Shown: positions 22,346 through 33,475, counted from the first letter of the stretch. The stretch is DNA of 64,000 nt from Tigriopus japonicus (GCA_010645155.1 CM021317.1:6395478-6459477), one strand, 5' to 3'. Program-made: numbers and translations. The notes: generated by a model from the sequence alone, not told the origin.

Positions 22346-24699
22346 TTTTATTTTGTGACATCAAACATCTATATCATTTGCTTGTGAATTTGAGTTTTCA
22401 TTTACCCGGAACGTTTTTTTTTCGCTTTTTTGAGCCAAAAATGAACCGGTCAAACTCAAATAACTCACCAACTGAGCAACATATTTTCAAATAATTTCGA
22501 TTCGAAAGGTATCTAAATCTGCTCTAAAAGTGTACTGACTAGATTTTCGAAAATTCATTTACTTAATAGGTTTTTAGGAATATAACTTTTACTTTAGACC
22601 TGACTTTGAGAAACTCAGAAAATCAAAGTTGTTCTTCTTGGTTTCCTGAGCCTGAATCACATTTCATCGTGTTTGGGAATTTCCATAGAAACTTGATATG
22701 ATTTTTTCAGTAGCGTGAGAAGGGAATGAGTTGCATCAATATTCAAAATTAATCAAAAACGTTAAATTTGGAAAAGTTTGACCGTTTTGGTGTTTTTCAA
22801 AAATTCTTCAGGGCCCCCAGTTTAAAAACCGCTGCTCTACCACTTAGGTGGTTGAATTGCAAAATGATGGTAACTTCTCCTAACCACCCCCAGAAAAAGT
22901 CCGTTTGTCCGGGGGTTTTACCAGGCAGGATCAGAATAATTTTTTTTTACTATTCCGAATTAACCCACTTTTCAAGAGTGGTCCAGATCTGCCAACAGTA
23001 ACTCGTTGTGAAACCAAATATATAAATGTTTCAAATTATATTTATGAATTTTTATTTACCGGGAATCACATTCCTTGGAGCGACAGTAAAAATTCGCAAC
23101 ACAGAAATGTTTGAATATTATATGAAGACCGAATTAACGTTGTTTCTGTGTTGAAGTTGAAAGGACTTTTTTACGACCAAAGAGATTATGACCAAAGAGA
23201 TCAAGCTTGATCTTTGAAAAAAACTCGTCCATCACCTAGGAAAATATATTTCTTTCAAATAACATGTACCAAAATCAGATTCCTTAAAGATACAGCTAAA
23301 ACTATTCTAAACCTTATGTGACGGAAAAAGGTAAATTCCTGGTTGCTTGCTTGTTTGCTCAAGCCTAGTATTTAAGTCATCAGATGCCTGTCTCTTGATA
23401 TTACAAATGCATCAAGTTAGCTCTGAAATTTGAGGGATTTTTGGTGTGATATCCAAAGTTCAGTTCAGAACGAATGTGATAGGGAAGGACTCGTTTCATC
23501 AAAGTCAAGCAAATCACTCATTTGCGACATGTTTCGGATCAAGTGGTGGGTGGTGTTGGTGCCAGAAGTGTTTTGGGTTCTTTTCGAACCTATGGAAGTG
23601 GGTGGATTACTAACGAGAAAACCTTGTTATTCCATCTCACCCAAGACTTCGGGTGGTTTCCACGAGTGCCTAGGGTCATTTTTCTATCAGGAAAGACTCT
23701 ACGATGGTATTAGTTTTTACCAATCCTGCCCGATAACTTTAAACTTTAACAGCAATAGAAATTATGATATATTTAAATTCTTTGAATCACTGGGGATGGT
23801 TCAAAATGATGACCAATTCAAAAGGATTAGAACTTTCGCTTACCCATCAATAGTAGCTTTATGTTACCATAAGAGTTCACTTGTGAATAAAAAACCTTTT
23901 TACATGAGGTAGTTTGCCCATAACAGGACTATATGGTTCGTTTTTCCCTTGCACAATGTGTTAAATTCTTAACAATCGCAACAACCCATTTTTACTAGGA
24001 GTGGACTTTTTTCTTTTTTTCTGAGAACCATGTTTTGTATTTATGATCAAGTGACCTCCTTTGATTTTGTATAAGAAGAGCGAGACCTTTTTTCAAATTT
24101 CAAAAGATTGAGGGTTGTTTTAGTTAGTCAAGGATCTATGAGTTGGTAGATTCCTTTCGGGTTTAAAAATTGTCGAAAGGTGCAAGTTTCAGATGTCTTG
24201 GTTTGGCCATAATTCTTTGCAAGATTAATGAACTTGATTTTGAAATATTTGGATCCTATCCTCCGAATGCACCAATATCAGTAAACTGGTACATTTTTCT
24301 TTTTCATTATGGAAAGTGCCCCAAAAAGAAATAATGCAATGACATGTTGGACAGGTCCCAGTACGTCAAAAATGGTCCACTTTCATGCTGATTGTAATGG
24401 ACCTAGATTCTCATTGTTGATGACACGATGTTCACGCCTCAATGTTGGATGTCTCTCCTCTATGATGTGGGAACATTTCTTGCTCACACCTCACTTTTCA
24501 ATGCGTGCCTTCCACACCTCGATGAAAGGTTCCAAATGTGACATTCTTTGGGGTTCTTTTTAGAGAAAGAAAACTTCTCGTGTCAGCCACAGTCAGGCCC
24601 TAAAGTTTTATCCCGAGCAACTTTTTCACCCTCGTTCTCTGAGTGAATTGCACACCAGCACGCTTTTACTCTTGCTCTACTCTCCAAAACGTTTTGCAG
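22346..24699. other. Repeat-derived sequence, no confirmed gene
   Basis: At about 22380-22710 the sequence is a diverged relative of the right arm of the foldback element at 27848-28976 (shared TTTTTTGAGCCAAAAATG, TCAAATAACTCA, TTAATAGGTTTTTAGG). At about 22808-22840 CCCCCAGTTTAAAAACCGCTGCTCTA looks like the 3' end of another hAT element. A 160-codon open frame at 23430-23912 is unrecognised (see findings). The rest shows nothing. Confidence 0.45.
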
Positions 24700-24795
24700 G
24701 ATGTAGTTCCATAAATGGCATTTGGCAATGTTCTATTGCCAATGACGACGGTTTTGTGGCCCGTGAGATGGCCAATTGCTCACAGCAATGCATTG
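24700..24795 (+). CDS. Cysteine-rich exon of an unidentified secreted protein
   Basis: A 96-bp exon bounded by TTTTGCAG and GTAAGT, phase 1 at both ends, encoding CSSINGIWQCSIANDDGFVAREMANCSQQCI. The CSS..G.WQCS...CSQQC spacing suggests an extracellular disulfide module, and a phase 1-1 exon is typical of shuffled extracellular domains. Its donor phase fits directly onto the fibronectin type II exon at 27488, so the two may belong to one gene whose other exons I could not find. An alternative is a chance open frame with chance splice sites. Confidence 0.4.
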
Positions 24796-25944
24796 GTAAG
24801 TTGGCATTGAGGACTGTTGGGAGATCAAACACTTAATTCAACCTTTTTAAAGTCCAGCTAAAAATGAAAATGAGCCTTGATGAAAGGAGACTTGTTGTGG
24901 GCACTAGGAAGTACAGTGAGGTTAGAAATCATGCTATAATATGTTGGATCAACCGTGGTCTATAAATCAACTTAGGATTCCGTTAAAGGTGTTGTTTTTT
25001 GGGGGTACAGTTGCCATTTTTAGACCTAAAGTTCCAATATTTTTTGGTAAAAGTTGAACTCCATTCGACAAAACTTCCTAGAAAGATGATATTTGTGTTG
25101 TTGCTTTCAAATTCATATATTTAATTACTCTTCTTTTTTAATAAATCTTATCCTTTTTATGTTTTTCTCAAAAATTTCATAATCAATAAAAAAAATATCT
25201 GTTTTTTTGGACATATCCTCTTTATGCAGAACAACAAACAAACGACAACATATTCTAGCTTGATAGTACAAAATAAAATATGATGAAAATGTCCAAAGCC
25301 TCAAGTCTACAGGAAGTTTGTCTATTTCTTAACCTTCGGCTTCCACGAGACGCAGTTTTTCTCTGCACACAGCACTAAAACTTAAAAAAAATCAAGTCAT
25401 ACTTTGAAACGGTCGTGAAAAAGCACGTGTTAAATATATGATTCGAACTACGTGTATTTTTCCATAGAATTGTAGTTGTCACGACAAAAAAGTTGCCGTT
25501 TATTGCAAAAAATGAAAAGTTGCTGATTTTAAACAAAATGGCCAAAAGTTGCAATTTTGGCGCAAGTTGCATTTTGTAACTTTGTCCGAGCCCTGATGAT
25601 CTTGGCTAAAAATTGAACTGTTGCTGAAAAATATTGGTGTTTGAAACAAAACACTCAAACCCCCGATATGATGATTAAAGGCTTTAGCTATGGTTCTCAT
25701 ATTTCGTTTGAGATTGACTACTTACTACCCATTTTTTTAAATTTGATTTTATTTCCTAGTGCCCTCAAGCGTTGTAGCTGAGATGTGAAGAAGTGGGCTA
25801 AGTGGTGTTATCGCCTCTCCAAAAAGGAATTATTGTGATTTTACCCTCGGCAATGACCAGACACTCGCCCTATTAAATTGTTGATCTATTGCTTAAACTT
25901 TAACTTAAACTACTGCATGGAAATTGATGTGACATTCAAGGCTT

Positions 25945-26030
25945 CCCTGGGATTCGAACCAACAAATTCCAGGTTTTTGAATTGTTTGCAAATGCTCAAC
26001 CCTTGCGTTAAGACTACAAACCTACTGAAC
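25945..26030 (-). repeat. tRNA-like sequence, probable degenerate SINE head or tRNA pseudogene
   Basis: On the minus strand there is an internal promoter-like A box (ACGCAAGGGTTGAGCA, within 25994-26017) and, about 40 bases on, a B box GGTTCGAATCCCAGGG (25945-25960). Flanking GGTTTGT and GGAAGCC can pair in part like an acceptor stem. The D and T stems do not form well, so it is not a working tRNA gene. Confidence 0.35.
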
Positions 26031-26252
26031 GTGGGTTGTTCTTGTTCGATATAAAATGGTGATCTGTCAATGAGTTTGAATTTGCAAATCGGGTTTCTTC
26101 TTTTATGCAGCGTTAGTCTGAAAAAACTGAAAGAACTGTCCATTTCATGTTGAAATGTTAGTCAATAACAGTGCATAATTATCAATTACTAAAATGCAGT
26201 AAGTTGTATGAGAGTTGTCTGAATATTACGAAAATTATGCAAAAAACATATA

Positions 26253-27390
26253 CCGGGTGTTTCAAAAGAAACGGAACACATCACTTTTTTGTCGGCAACT
26301 CGTGATTGAAATATCGCCTTTATGGCAGGAATTACTAGTGATGTCATCATTTTTGGCGGGAAAAAAGTTCGGAAGACATGTGTTTCTGATGAGCATGAAA
26401 GGTAGCTAAAACTAGAGCACTAGCTAAAACGAAGATTTGGGCCTGGTTATTCCAACAATGCCTTTCTCATGGGCTCAACTTGAAGTTCTTGACATTTTTT
26501 TTTGCAAAATATATGCTTTGTTGATTTTATCTAAAATTTCACTACATCAATTGAGAGGGTTCTTTCCAACTTTTGAATCAGGAATACCCAACATTTTTGG
26601 AGTGTTGGTGCTGGGGTCGGAGGGTTGAGCCTCGCCCAGCCAGCAAAGCCAGCCATCACATTGTCCAAATTGTTCTGATGGGCAATATCATGTCCGGTTT
26701 TAGAATGGTTCTCTGTCTGTGGGTGTGAATTAGCATCTAAAAGTTTCCTTGAGAAAGGTAGGGAAGGAGATCCGAACCTGGTACTTCTCTCACTACAAGA
26801 AACTGTGCTAACCACGACGCCACGTCTCCTCCCTTGAATAACATTGAATAACAAGATGACAAAAGGAGATTGGTTCCTGGGGCAACTAAACGTAAAAACA
26901 AATAATTTGTTTGATTGAAGGCTTCCAATTTCTCCATTTGTTTTCAAATTACTTTGCAATACTTCTCAACCATGCCATTGCCCATAAATGCAACATTTTT
27001 CGAAAATTTGACCCTTGAAAACTGAGATTTTTCTTGGCAAGCCTGCTGCTAACGGCAGTAGGTCTGTAAAATGATACGGTAATCGCCCCCATTGGTAATG
27101 ATTTGCCAAACACTTGGCTTGATCAAAGTCAGAAAGAGCAATTTCGTCCAAGTTCAATACTAATGCGACGACGATTTTCCCTTGAAGGATTAATTCCGAA
27201 AACAGAGTAATCGTTACTCCGACTTTTTTCTCCCTTCCAGTGTTTGGCTAAAATCGAGAATAAGGCAACATAAAGGGAATAAAACCATTTGTATCCTGAG
27301 AATTGTTGTCTGCTGCATCTTTTTGAGCTTTTTCTATTTTTTCCAAGTTACCGACATGACTTCCTGTTCCGTTTCCTATGAATCACCCAG
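26253..27390. mobile_element. Tc1/mariner-type non-autonomous element flanked by TA
   Basis: A 1,138-bp element with imperfect inverted ends: CCGGGTGTTTCAAAAGAAAC at the left and, as complement, CTGGGTGATTCATAGGAAAC at the right, both continuing GGAACA. A TA dinucleotide lies outside each end (26251-26252 and 27391-27392), as expected for this superfamily. No transposase frame remains. A tRNA-derived SINE is nested inside at about 26600-26833. Confidence 0.75.
26600..26833 (-). mobile_element. tRNA-derived SINE
   Basis: On the minus strand the head reads GGGAGGAGACGTGGCGTCG, followed by an A box (GTGGCGTCGTGGTTAGCAC, 26805-26823) and, 26 bases later, a B box GGTTCGGATCTCC (26766-26778). This is the RNA polymerase III promoter layout of a tRNA. 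A body unrelated to tRNA follows to about 26600. The left limit is an estimate; no poly(A) or other tail was identified. Confidence 0.65.
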
Positions 27391-27487
27391 TATTTTTAAG
27401 TCATTTTTGAAAAGTAGGGCGAACGAAGTTATTAACTCTTTCCACAATTTTTTGAAAGGTATTTCAAAACAACATACATTTCCGTAG

Positions 27488-27744
27488 ATGGCTTGAATAC
27501 CCCTTGTTCCACGACCCAAACTATTGGAGAGAATGGAGTTCAGTTGCAGGGCTCAACATGCTTATTTCCGTTTCATTATCATGGGCGAAACTACTATTCG
27601 TGCACTACCGCGGGCCATTCCGAGTTTTGGTGCACAACCCAAGAAGATGAATCCTCGTCAAGTAATGGAGATTGGTCTTGGGGACCGTGTGGACCCCAAT
27701 GTAACGTGGCTAAAGAGTATTCTTGCCGAACCAAAGAGGATAAG
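27488..27744 (+). CDS. Exon with fibronectin type II domain, unidentified secreted protein
   Basis: Exon bounded by TTTCCGTAG and GTATGC, starting in phase 1 and ending in phase 0. It encodes about 85 residues with the FN2/kringle-like pattern: CLFPFHYHGRNYYSCTTAGH, then FWCTT and GDWSWGPCGPQC. All four FN2 cysteines and the aromatic residues are present. FN2 modules bind collagen or carbohydrate in secreted or surface proteins. If the GTATGC donor is not used, the frame continues VCKVR and stops at 27759-27761. The only candidate partner exon is at 24700-24795, which matches in phase. Start and end of the gene are unknown. Confidence 0.65.
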
Positions 27745-27847
27745 GTATGCAAAGTGAGATAAATATTTTGGACCATGAGTTGTTTACCATTTTCAGACTG
27801 AATCTGGAAGTTTCTCATCCATGAAGCTGAACGCTTTCATAAACTAA

Positions 27848-28976
27848 CACGGTGTTCCGAATGGCGTTTTAGGTTTGAATCAAAATACCCAAAAACACCA
27901 TGGCACTATTTGAACCCACAATTCAATGGGGAACAGCTTTACTTTTATTGTGTTATATAAGATTAGCTCCAGGAAAAAAGTTTTATACCTAAAAACCTAT
28001 TAAATATAACATTTTTAACAAACTATTTAATCCATATTTAGAGACCATTTAGTTACCTAATGAATTCAAATTGAATAAAAATTCATTCAGCAACAGCTGA
28101 GTTATTTGACTTTGAATGGTCCGTTTTTGACCCCAAAAAGCCGAAAAACGTTACAGTTATATGAAAAAACAAATTCCCAAAGATTTCACATAGCTTTTCA
28201 ATATTGCAAAAATAATTGACTTTTTCAGTTTTGGAACTTATGTCAAAATAGCTCAAAATATGAAAAAATATCACTTAAAATGCACTTAAATAAGATTTTT
28301 GGAAAGTTATTTTCATAACAATTTAGGGTACGCTATGATGTGTGTTGTGCCAAAATTACAAATAAAAATGTCTAACAGAGGCATATCCAAAATTACGATT
28401 TCTAGAAGGACCATGTTCAAAATGGACTAAAATCGAAACTTGAAACATTAACCGATTTCTTCAAAACTTTGAATTATTACCCAACTTTGAGTGTCTTTGA
28501 TACTCAAAAGTTTTTTTATTGGAAAATGTATTTTAAATACATTTTAAGTGATATTTTTTCTTATTTTGAGCTATTTTGACATAAGTTCCAAAAGTCAAAA
28601 AAAACATTTATTTTTGCAATATTGAAAAGCTATGTGAAATCTTTGGGAATTTGTTTGTTCATATAACTGTAGCGTTTTTCGGCTTTTTGGGGTCAAAAAT
28701 GGACCATTCAAAGTCAAATAACTCAGTTACTGCTGAATGAATTTTTATTCAATTTGAATTCATTAGGTAACTAAATGGTCTCTAAATATGGATTAAATAG
28801 TTTGTTAAAAAATGATATATTTAATAGGTTTTTAGGTATATAACTTTTTCCCTGGACCTAATCTTGTATAATACAATAAAAGTAAAGTTGTTCCCCATTG
28901 AATTGTGGGTCCAAAAATTGCCATGGTGTCTTTGGGTATTTTGATTCAAACCTAAAACGCCATTCGGAACACCGTG
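27848..28976. mobile_element. Foldback element with ~440-bp inverted arms
   Basis: The left arm (from 27848, CACGGTGTTCCGAATGGCG) and right arm (ending 28976) are long inverted copies. They can be followed through GTTTTAGGTTTGAATCAAAA, AATTCATTCAGCA, GGTCCGTTTTTGACCCC and CACTTAAAATG to a spacer at about 28290-28535. Small mismatches are scattered through both arms. No target duplication is obvious and there is no coding capacity. Such a palindrome would form a long hairpin RNA if transcribed. Confidence 0.8.
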
Positions 28977-29171
28977 TGGATTTTCCTTCATCCTTCAAAA
29001 ATGAGATTTTCATTCATAGCTGTGGACTTCGCTCGCACTGGTGTAGAAAATTTGTCCAACCTCACACCATTGCGACGCAAAGGTCTGTTTTGATGTCAAG
29101 AAAATGTTAGAAAAGCCAGGCCCAAATTTTTTTTTCAGCCAAGAGAGTCACAAAAAGTTTTCAATAACATA

Positions 29172-30826
29172 CAGTCAGGAGCAAAAGTATTTGTAACGTG
29201 ACGAGAAAACCAGAAAATCATTTATATCCAATTAAATACTATGCTAAGAAGTTTGTAAGAATGTAATATTTTTTTCCGATTAAGAATAATACCAGTTTCC
29301 CGCAATTGTTTTATAAAAATGTCTGAAACTAACTTTTAATTATTAAAAATAAAATTTTAGATAGTGCAAAAGTATTCGTAACGCGCAAAAAAGTTAACAA
29401 AATAGGTTTATAAACAGATTTTTCATCAGAAAAAATTGATCGAAAGATGTAGAACATTCTGGAAAGCCGGAGAAAAGTCATTTAGTCTCCTTTTTTCCAA
29501 GATTTTCTAGATCTTTTTTTTGGATCTTATAAATTTTACGGAATTGAACAATTGCTTCACAGTCAGCCAATCATGACCAAGGTCAAGGAGCTCGACAAGG
29601 ACTTGAAGTTGAAGATAGTAAGTCTTCATCATGGAGGCAAGGGCTACAGAGCCATTTCGAAGCTTCTGGACATCCCGATTTCAACGATTCAGTACGTCGT
29701 GAAGAAGGCACAAAAGAACGGAACGGTTGAGAACCTCCCAAGATCCGGTCGTCCAAGGAAACTGTTAGCCAGACTTGAGAGGAAGATTGTCAGAGAGGTC
29801 ACAAATAATCCTCGAACAACGGTCAAGGACATCCGGAACAGTACTGCTCAGTGAAAATGGATTGTCCATCTCGAGGTTTACTGTTGCTCGCTCACTTCAC
29901 AAAGCAGGATTGAAGTCTTGTCGCCCACGGAAGACTCCCTTGCTCAAGGATAGACACTTGAAGGCTCGCTTGGAATTTGCCAAGAAGTACCTTGACAAGA
30001 CCAGTGACTTTTGGTCTAGGATTCTTTGGTCAGATGAGACAAAGGTTGAGCTTTTTGGTCACAACAATGTTCAAAGGATTTGGCGACGTAAAGGAGAAGC
30101 GTTTCATCCAAAAAACACCATCCCTACGGTCAAGCACGGTCGAGGATCGATCATGTTATGGGGCTCCTTTTCCGCCAAAGGCACTGGTAACCTCGTGAGA
30201 ATTCATGGGACAATGAAAAAAGAAGACTATCGGGATATCTTGGCTGAGAATCTCCAGAGTTCAGCGCGGAAACTTCGGCTTGGTCGACAGTTCGTCTTCA
30301 AGCACGACAACGACCCTAAGCACAACAGCATTTTGGTCAAGACATGGTTGAAGGACAATCGGATTAAGGTCTTGGACTGGCCCTCCACGAATCGGACCTT
30401 AATCTAATTGAAAACCTTTGGAGAGAATTAAAAGTCCGACGTCAAGTCCGAAAGTCAAGACGTCCAAAGACAATTGACGAACTGGAGCAAATCTGTTATG
30501 AAGAATGGGCTAACATTCCTTCAGATGTATGTAAAAATCTTGTAAATGATTATAAAAAACGTCTCTTAAGTGTAATTCAGCAAAAAGGGCATTCAATAAA
30601 CTTTTGACAAAATGTTACGAATACTTTTGCTCTTGGTCTAAAACATGTTCTGAGCAGCTTTTTAACCAAAATCTTGTAAATTTTTAAAAAGAAAAGTATC
30701 ATAGCTTTTAAATGATAAAAGAATAACTAAGGAGCAAAATGGTTCTTAAATGTATTTTTCAAAAATCGAGTATCATTTAAAAATCAATAAAATTTTCGAG
30801 GTTACGAATACTTTTGCTCCTGACTG
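29172..30826 (+). mobile_element. Tc1-like transposon with IR/DR-type ends
   Basis: A 1,655-bp element between TA dinucleotides (29170-29171 and 30827-30828). Outer ends CAGTCAGGAGCAAAAGTATT are inverted at the right. A second copy of the GCAAAAGTATTCGTAACG core sits about 190 bp inside each end (29366-29383 and 30614-30632), the two-site IR/DR layout known from Sleeping Beauty-type elements. It encodes one broken transposase. Confidence 0.9.
29573..30607 (+). pseudogene. Tc1-family transposase, two frameshifts
   Basis: DDE transposase that would bind the element ends and move the element by cut and paste at TA. The first frame (29573-29854) holds the paired helix-turn-helix start (KGYRAISKLLDIPISTIQYVVKK) and the GRPRK hook. 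A shift near 29850 moves to the frame with SRFTVARSLHKAGL, catalytic Asp in LWSDETKVE, and the second Asp in KHDNDPKHN. A second shift near 30385 moves to the frame with DLNLIENLW, whose Glu completes a DD34E triad. The C-terminus ends at 30607. The two frameshifts make it inactive. Full Tc1 transposases are about 340 residues, and the summed frames match that. Confidence 0.9.
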
Positions 30827-31378
30827 TACCTCTATCGAAGATCAATATGCTCTATGCGCGTTGGGCGTTTCAGGGACACAAAGGTTCAAAAGGTTGTTTA
30901 ATCTAGTAAATTATATTCTAAAACCAGACAAATCATAAACTTTGTTCTAGAACGAAGATCTCAATCCTGACTTGCGTTAATATTTGCCAAACCTAAAATA
31001 ATAAAAGCGCTCGTAATTTAGTTCCAGAAAACAAATTTCCGAATAGGAGAAATAATTTCAATATTCTTTAAGCACAACGTTTTAAAGGATTAGAAAATGG
31101 TGATCGTCAACTTTTTGTAGACGCAGGACAGTGTTAATACATGTCAAGTTGGGAAACGTTTCTGCCAAATCGACTTAACAAGAAATCAAGAACTACAAAT
31201 ATACTTATGAAAACGTGAATCATACTCCCCAGGTGAGAAAGATCAAAGTTATTATCGAATAATATCACCTCTGCAGTTTTTGAAAACAATCTGGAATAAA
31301 TGAAAGTTTGGAAATGCGAGTTCCTGTTGTTTTATAGTTGAAAATACCTTTAAAGATTAAAAATTAAAAAAATATATA
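30827..31378. other. Spacer between two DNA transposons
   Basis: AT-rich, no gene or bounded repeat seen. Confidence 0.45.
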
Positions 31379-32676
31379 CAGGTACGTGCGCCTAAGATTC
31401 CCGATTTTAATGACATCCAACTTTCTCCGCTATTTATTGTTCTTCGGACTTGGCTCTTATTGTGCAACGATTTCCATCTCTCCTCGACTTGTTAACCGAA
31501 ATTCAGCCTTCAAGTTCATTGGACATGGCCACCGCAACCCCAGATCAGTTCCAGGTCAGGACCTCAATTTTGACTCTTCACGCACGTGGAATGAGAACGT
31601 GCGATATAGCGAGGCAATTGGGCTGCGATCCGAAGACTGTCTACAACACTATCGCCAGAGGCACCGCAGAGGTCCCCAAACGAGCCAGAGTGAAATCTGT
31701 GAGGACTGGGGAGCTCATCAACTCTGTCCAAGATGTAGTGGAGGAGCGTGAAGGCAAGGCCACGATCTGCGGCCTTGCCAGGGAGTTTGGGATTGCAAGA
31801 AGGACCATGAAACGCCTTGTCAATGAGGACCTCATGTTGAACAGCTTCAAGAGGGTCCCTAGACAAGCTTTAAAGCCCATTGACAAGGTGAAGAGGTTGG
31901 AGAGGTCAAAGGCCATTTTGAACAAGTTGAAGCACAAGCCCGCCGAAGTTGTCTTGGTGTTCTCTGATGAGACTCCATTCTCACTTGGTGAGATGGTCAC
32001 CAATGAGACCAGGTTCTACCTTGCAAAGGCCTCAGGAGATGCCCCAAGCCCCATCAAGTACAGCCCAAGGGAGAGACATTATGCTCACCTGCAAATCTTG
32101 GCAGTGGTGGGCTCTGATGGCCAGAAGTGCCCACTTGTGTTCTTGAAACAGGGCGAGAGGCTCACAGCGGCCACATACATGAGCTATCTGAGCAAAGTGG
32201 TCTTCCCCTGGGCACGAAGAACCTATGGAAGAAACTGGTGATGGCAACAGGATGGTGCGAGCTGCCACACAGCTAATGTTACCCAGGAGTTCCTCCAGAG
32301 AGAGACACCATGGTTCATCCCCAAGGACATGTGGCCTCCACATTCACCAGACCTGTCCCCGATGGACTACGCTGTGTTTGGGCACTTGAAGGGCATCCTC
32401 TCAGGTACCAAGTACACCTCCAACAACCAGCTCAAGACAGCCATTAAGAATGCCTGAGCCAACCTAGATCAGAGCTTCGTGAGGAACAGTTGCGCGAAGT
32501 TCCGGTCAAGGCTGGAGGCCACTATTGCAGCGAATGGCGCTCATTTTGAGTAATTTTGTGGCTATATACCATGTCAATATGTGGTTAGAATATGAGGTTC
32601 CAGTCCCTCTTATTTAGCTCGTAATTTGTGAATCCTTCCGTTCAAAAAAATCGGGAATCTTAAGCGCATATACCTG
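31379..32676 (+). mobile_element. Mariner-type (DD37D) transposon
   Basis: A 1,298-bp element between TA dinucleotides (31377-31378 and 32677-32678). Inverted ends read CAGGTACGTGCGCCTAAGAT at the left and CAGGTATATGCGCTTAAGAT as the complement of the right, continuing TCCCGATTTT in both. Length and layout are those of a full mariner element with one transposase frame. Confidence 0.9.
31525..32553 (+). pseudogene. Mariner DD37D transposase with two in-frame TGA codons
   Basis: A single 342-codon frame from MATATPDQFQVR to NGAHFE, uninterrupted except for TGA at 32239-32241 and 32455-32457. Helix-turn-helix start: MRTCDIARQLGCDPKTVYN. Catalytic residues are visible: Asp in VFSDETPFS, Asp in QQDGASCHT, and Asp in SPDLSPMDYAVFG. 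The last two are separated by 37 residues, which places it in the DD37D (maT-like) group and not classic DD34D mariner. Both stops occur where Trp (TGG) would be expected (NW*WQQD and NA*ANLD), so each could be one transition. Otherwise the coding sequence is well preserved, suggesting a relatively young copy. Confidence 0.9.
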
Positions 32677-32880
32677 TATAACATTACGCGTAGATTGATG
32701 GAGACTGCAATAATTGATGATACTAACGAAAAGGCAAATTGTTCCATCCAATAATCTTGATAAATTCAAACTCAAGTGCTTTTGCAGCTCCAGGGATAGG
32801 TAAATTTCATTTGATTGGAAATGCAGCATTACAAATATGTGAAAATCTACCGATTCTTTGGCTGCATTGCTTCTTTAAAA

Positions 32881-33149
32881 CCAATGGATGAGTGTAATCG
32901 AACGACTTCAGCTGTGGATTTTGGGGCCAAAATGACTAGGGATGGGTCAGAACTAGGTTCTGACATTTCATAGCTTTAGGTTGCTACGTGAGGTTCTTAT
33001 TTGAGTTGATTGTCAAAATGAAGAAAACGAGTTGGGCTAACGAATTTTGATTTTATTTTATGGAGGGTGAGTCTCGACTCCGACGCATCCCTAGCAATTT
33101 TGGCCCCAGAATCCCCAGCTGAATTCGTTCAATTGCACTCATCCATTGA
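32881..33149. repeat. Inverted-repeat element with ~75-bp arms
   Basis: The left arm CCAATGGATGAGTG...GGGGCCAAAATGACTAGGGATG is repeated as complement at the right (from about 33085 to 33149) with a few mismatches. At the inner side of the arms is TAGGGATG, close to the ends of the TAGGGAC MITEs. No target duplication found. Confidence 0.6.
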
Positions 33150-33226
33150 ACATTCTAGACCCACGTTTGATTCTAATTTCCTGTATGCTTTGGACTAGCT
33201 TGTTTGGGGATACGATTGTCTAGAAC

Positions 33227-33475
33227 AGGGGTGGGCAACCGCTTTTGGGTCAAGGCCCACCAAATTTAACTTCACGTGGTCTGGGGCCCACCAAACAGAT
33301 GCTGGAGGCTTCATGGGCCCATAATTCAAAGATCAAAGAGCTCTGGGCCCACAAGTACGTACTATGAATGCCTTTTTTGCCCACTATTTTGGACTTTCCC
33401 CATAGCTCCTGGGTCCACGAAAGACCATCCTCGAGCCCACAAGTGGGCCCGGGCCTACAGGCTCTATTCCCCGGG
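33227..33475. mobile_element. hAT-like MITE, AGGGGTGGGCAACC type
   Basis: Begins AGGGGTGGGCAACCGC, a common hAT terminus, and ends ...TATTCCCCGGG. It is flanked by near-identical 8-bp words TCTAGAAC (33219-33226) and TCTAGAAA (33476-33483). The interior contains many GGGCCCA-type words. The right end is poorly matched to the left, so it is old or truncated. Confidence 0.55.

Larger units (their letters stand above)
24796..27487. other. Possible intron of the secreted-protein gene, full of repeats
   Basis: Contains the tRNA-like element at 25945-26030 and the mariner-type MITE at 26253-27390 with its SINE. Elsewhere AT-rich with no coding signal. Confidence 0.4.

Noticed and set aside
27838..28986. 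Target-site duplication for the foldback element
   Set aside because: Flanks AAACTAA and TGGATTTT do not match at any offset tried.
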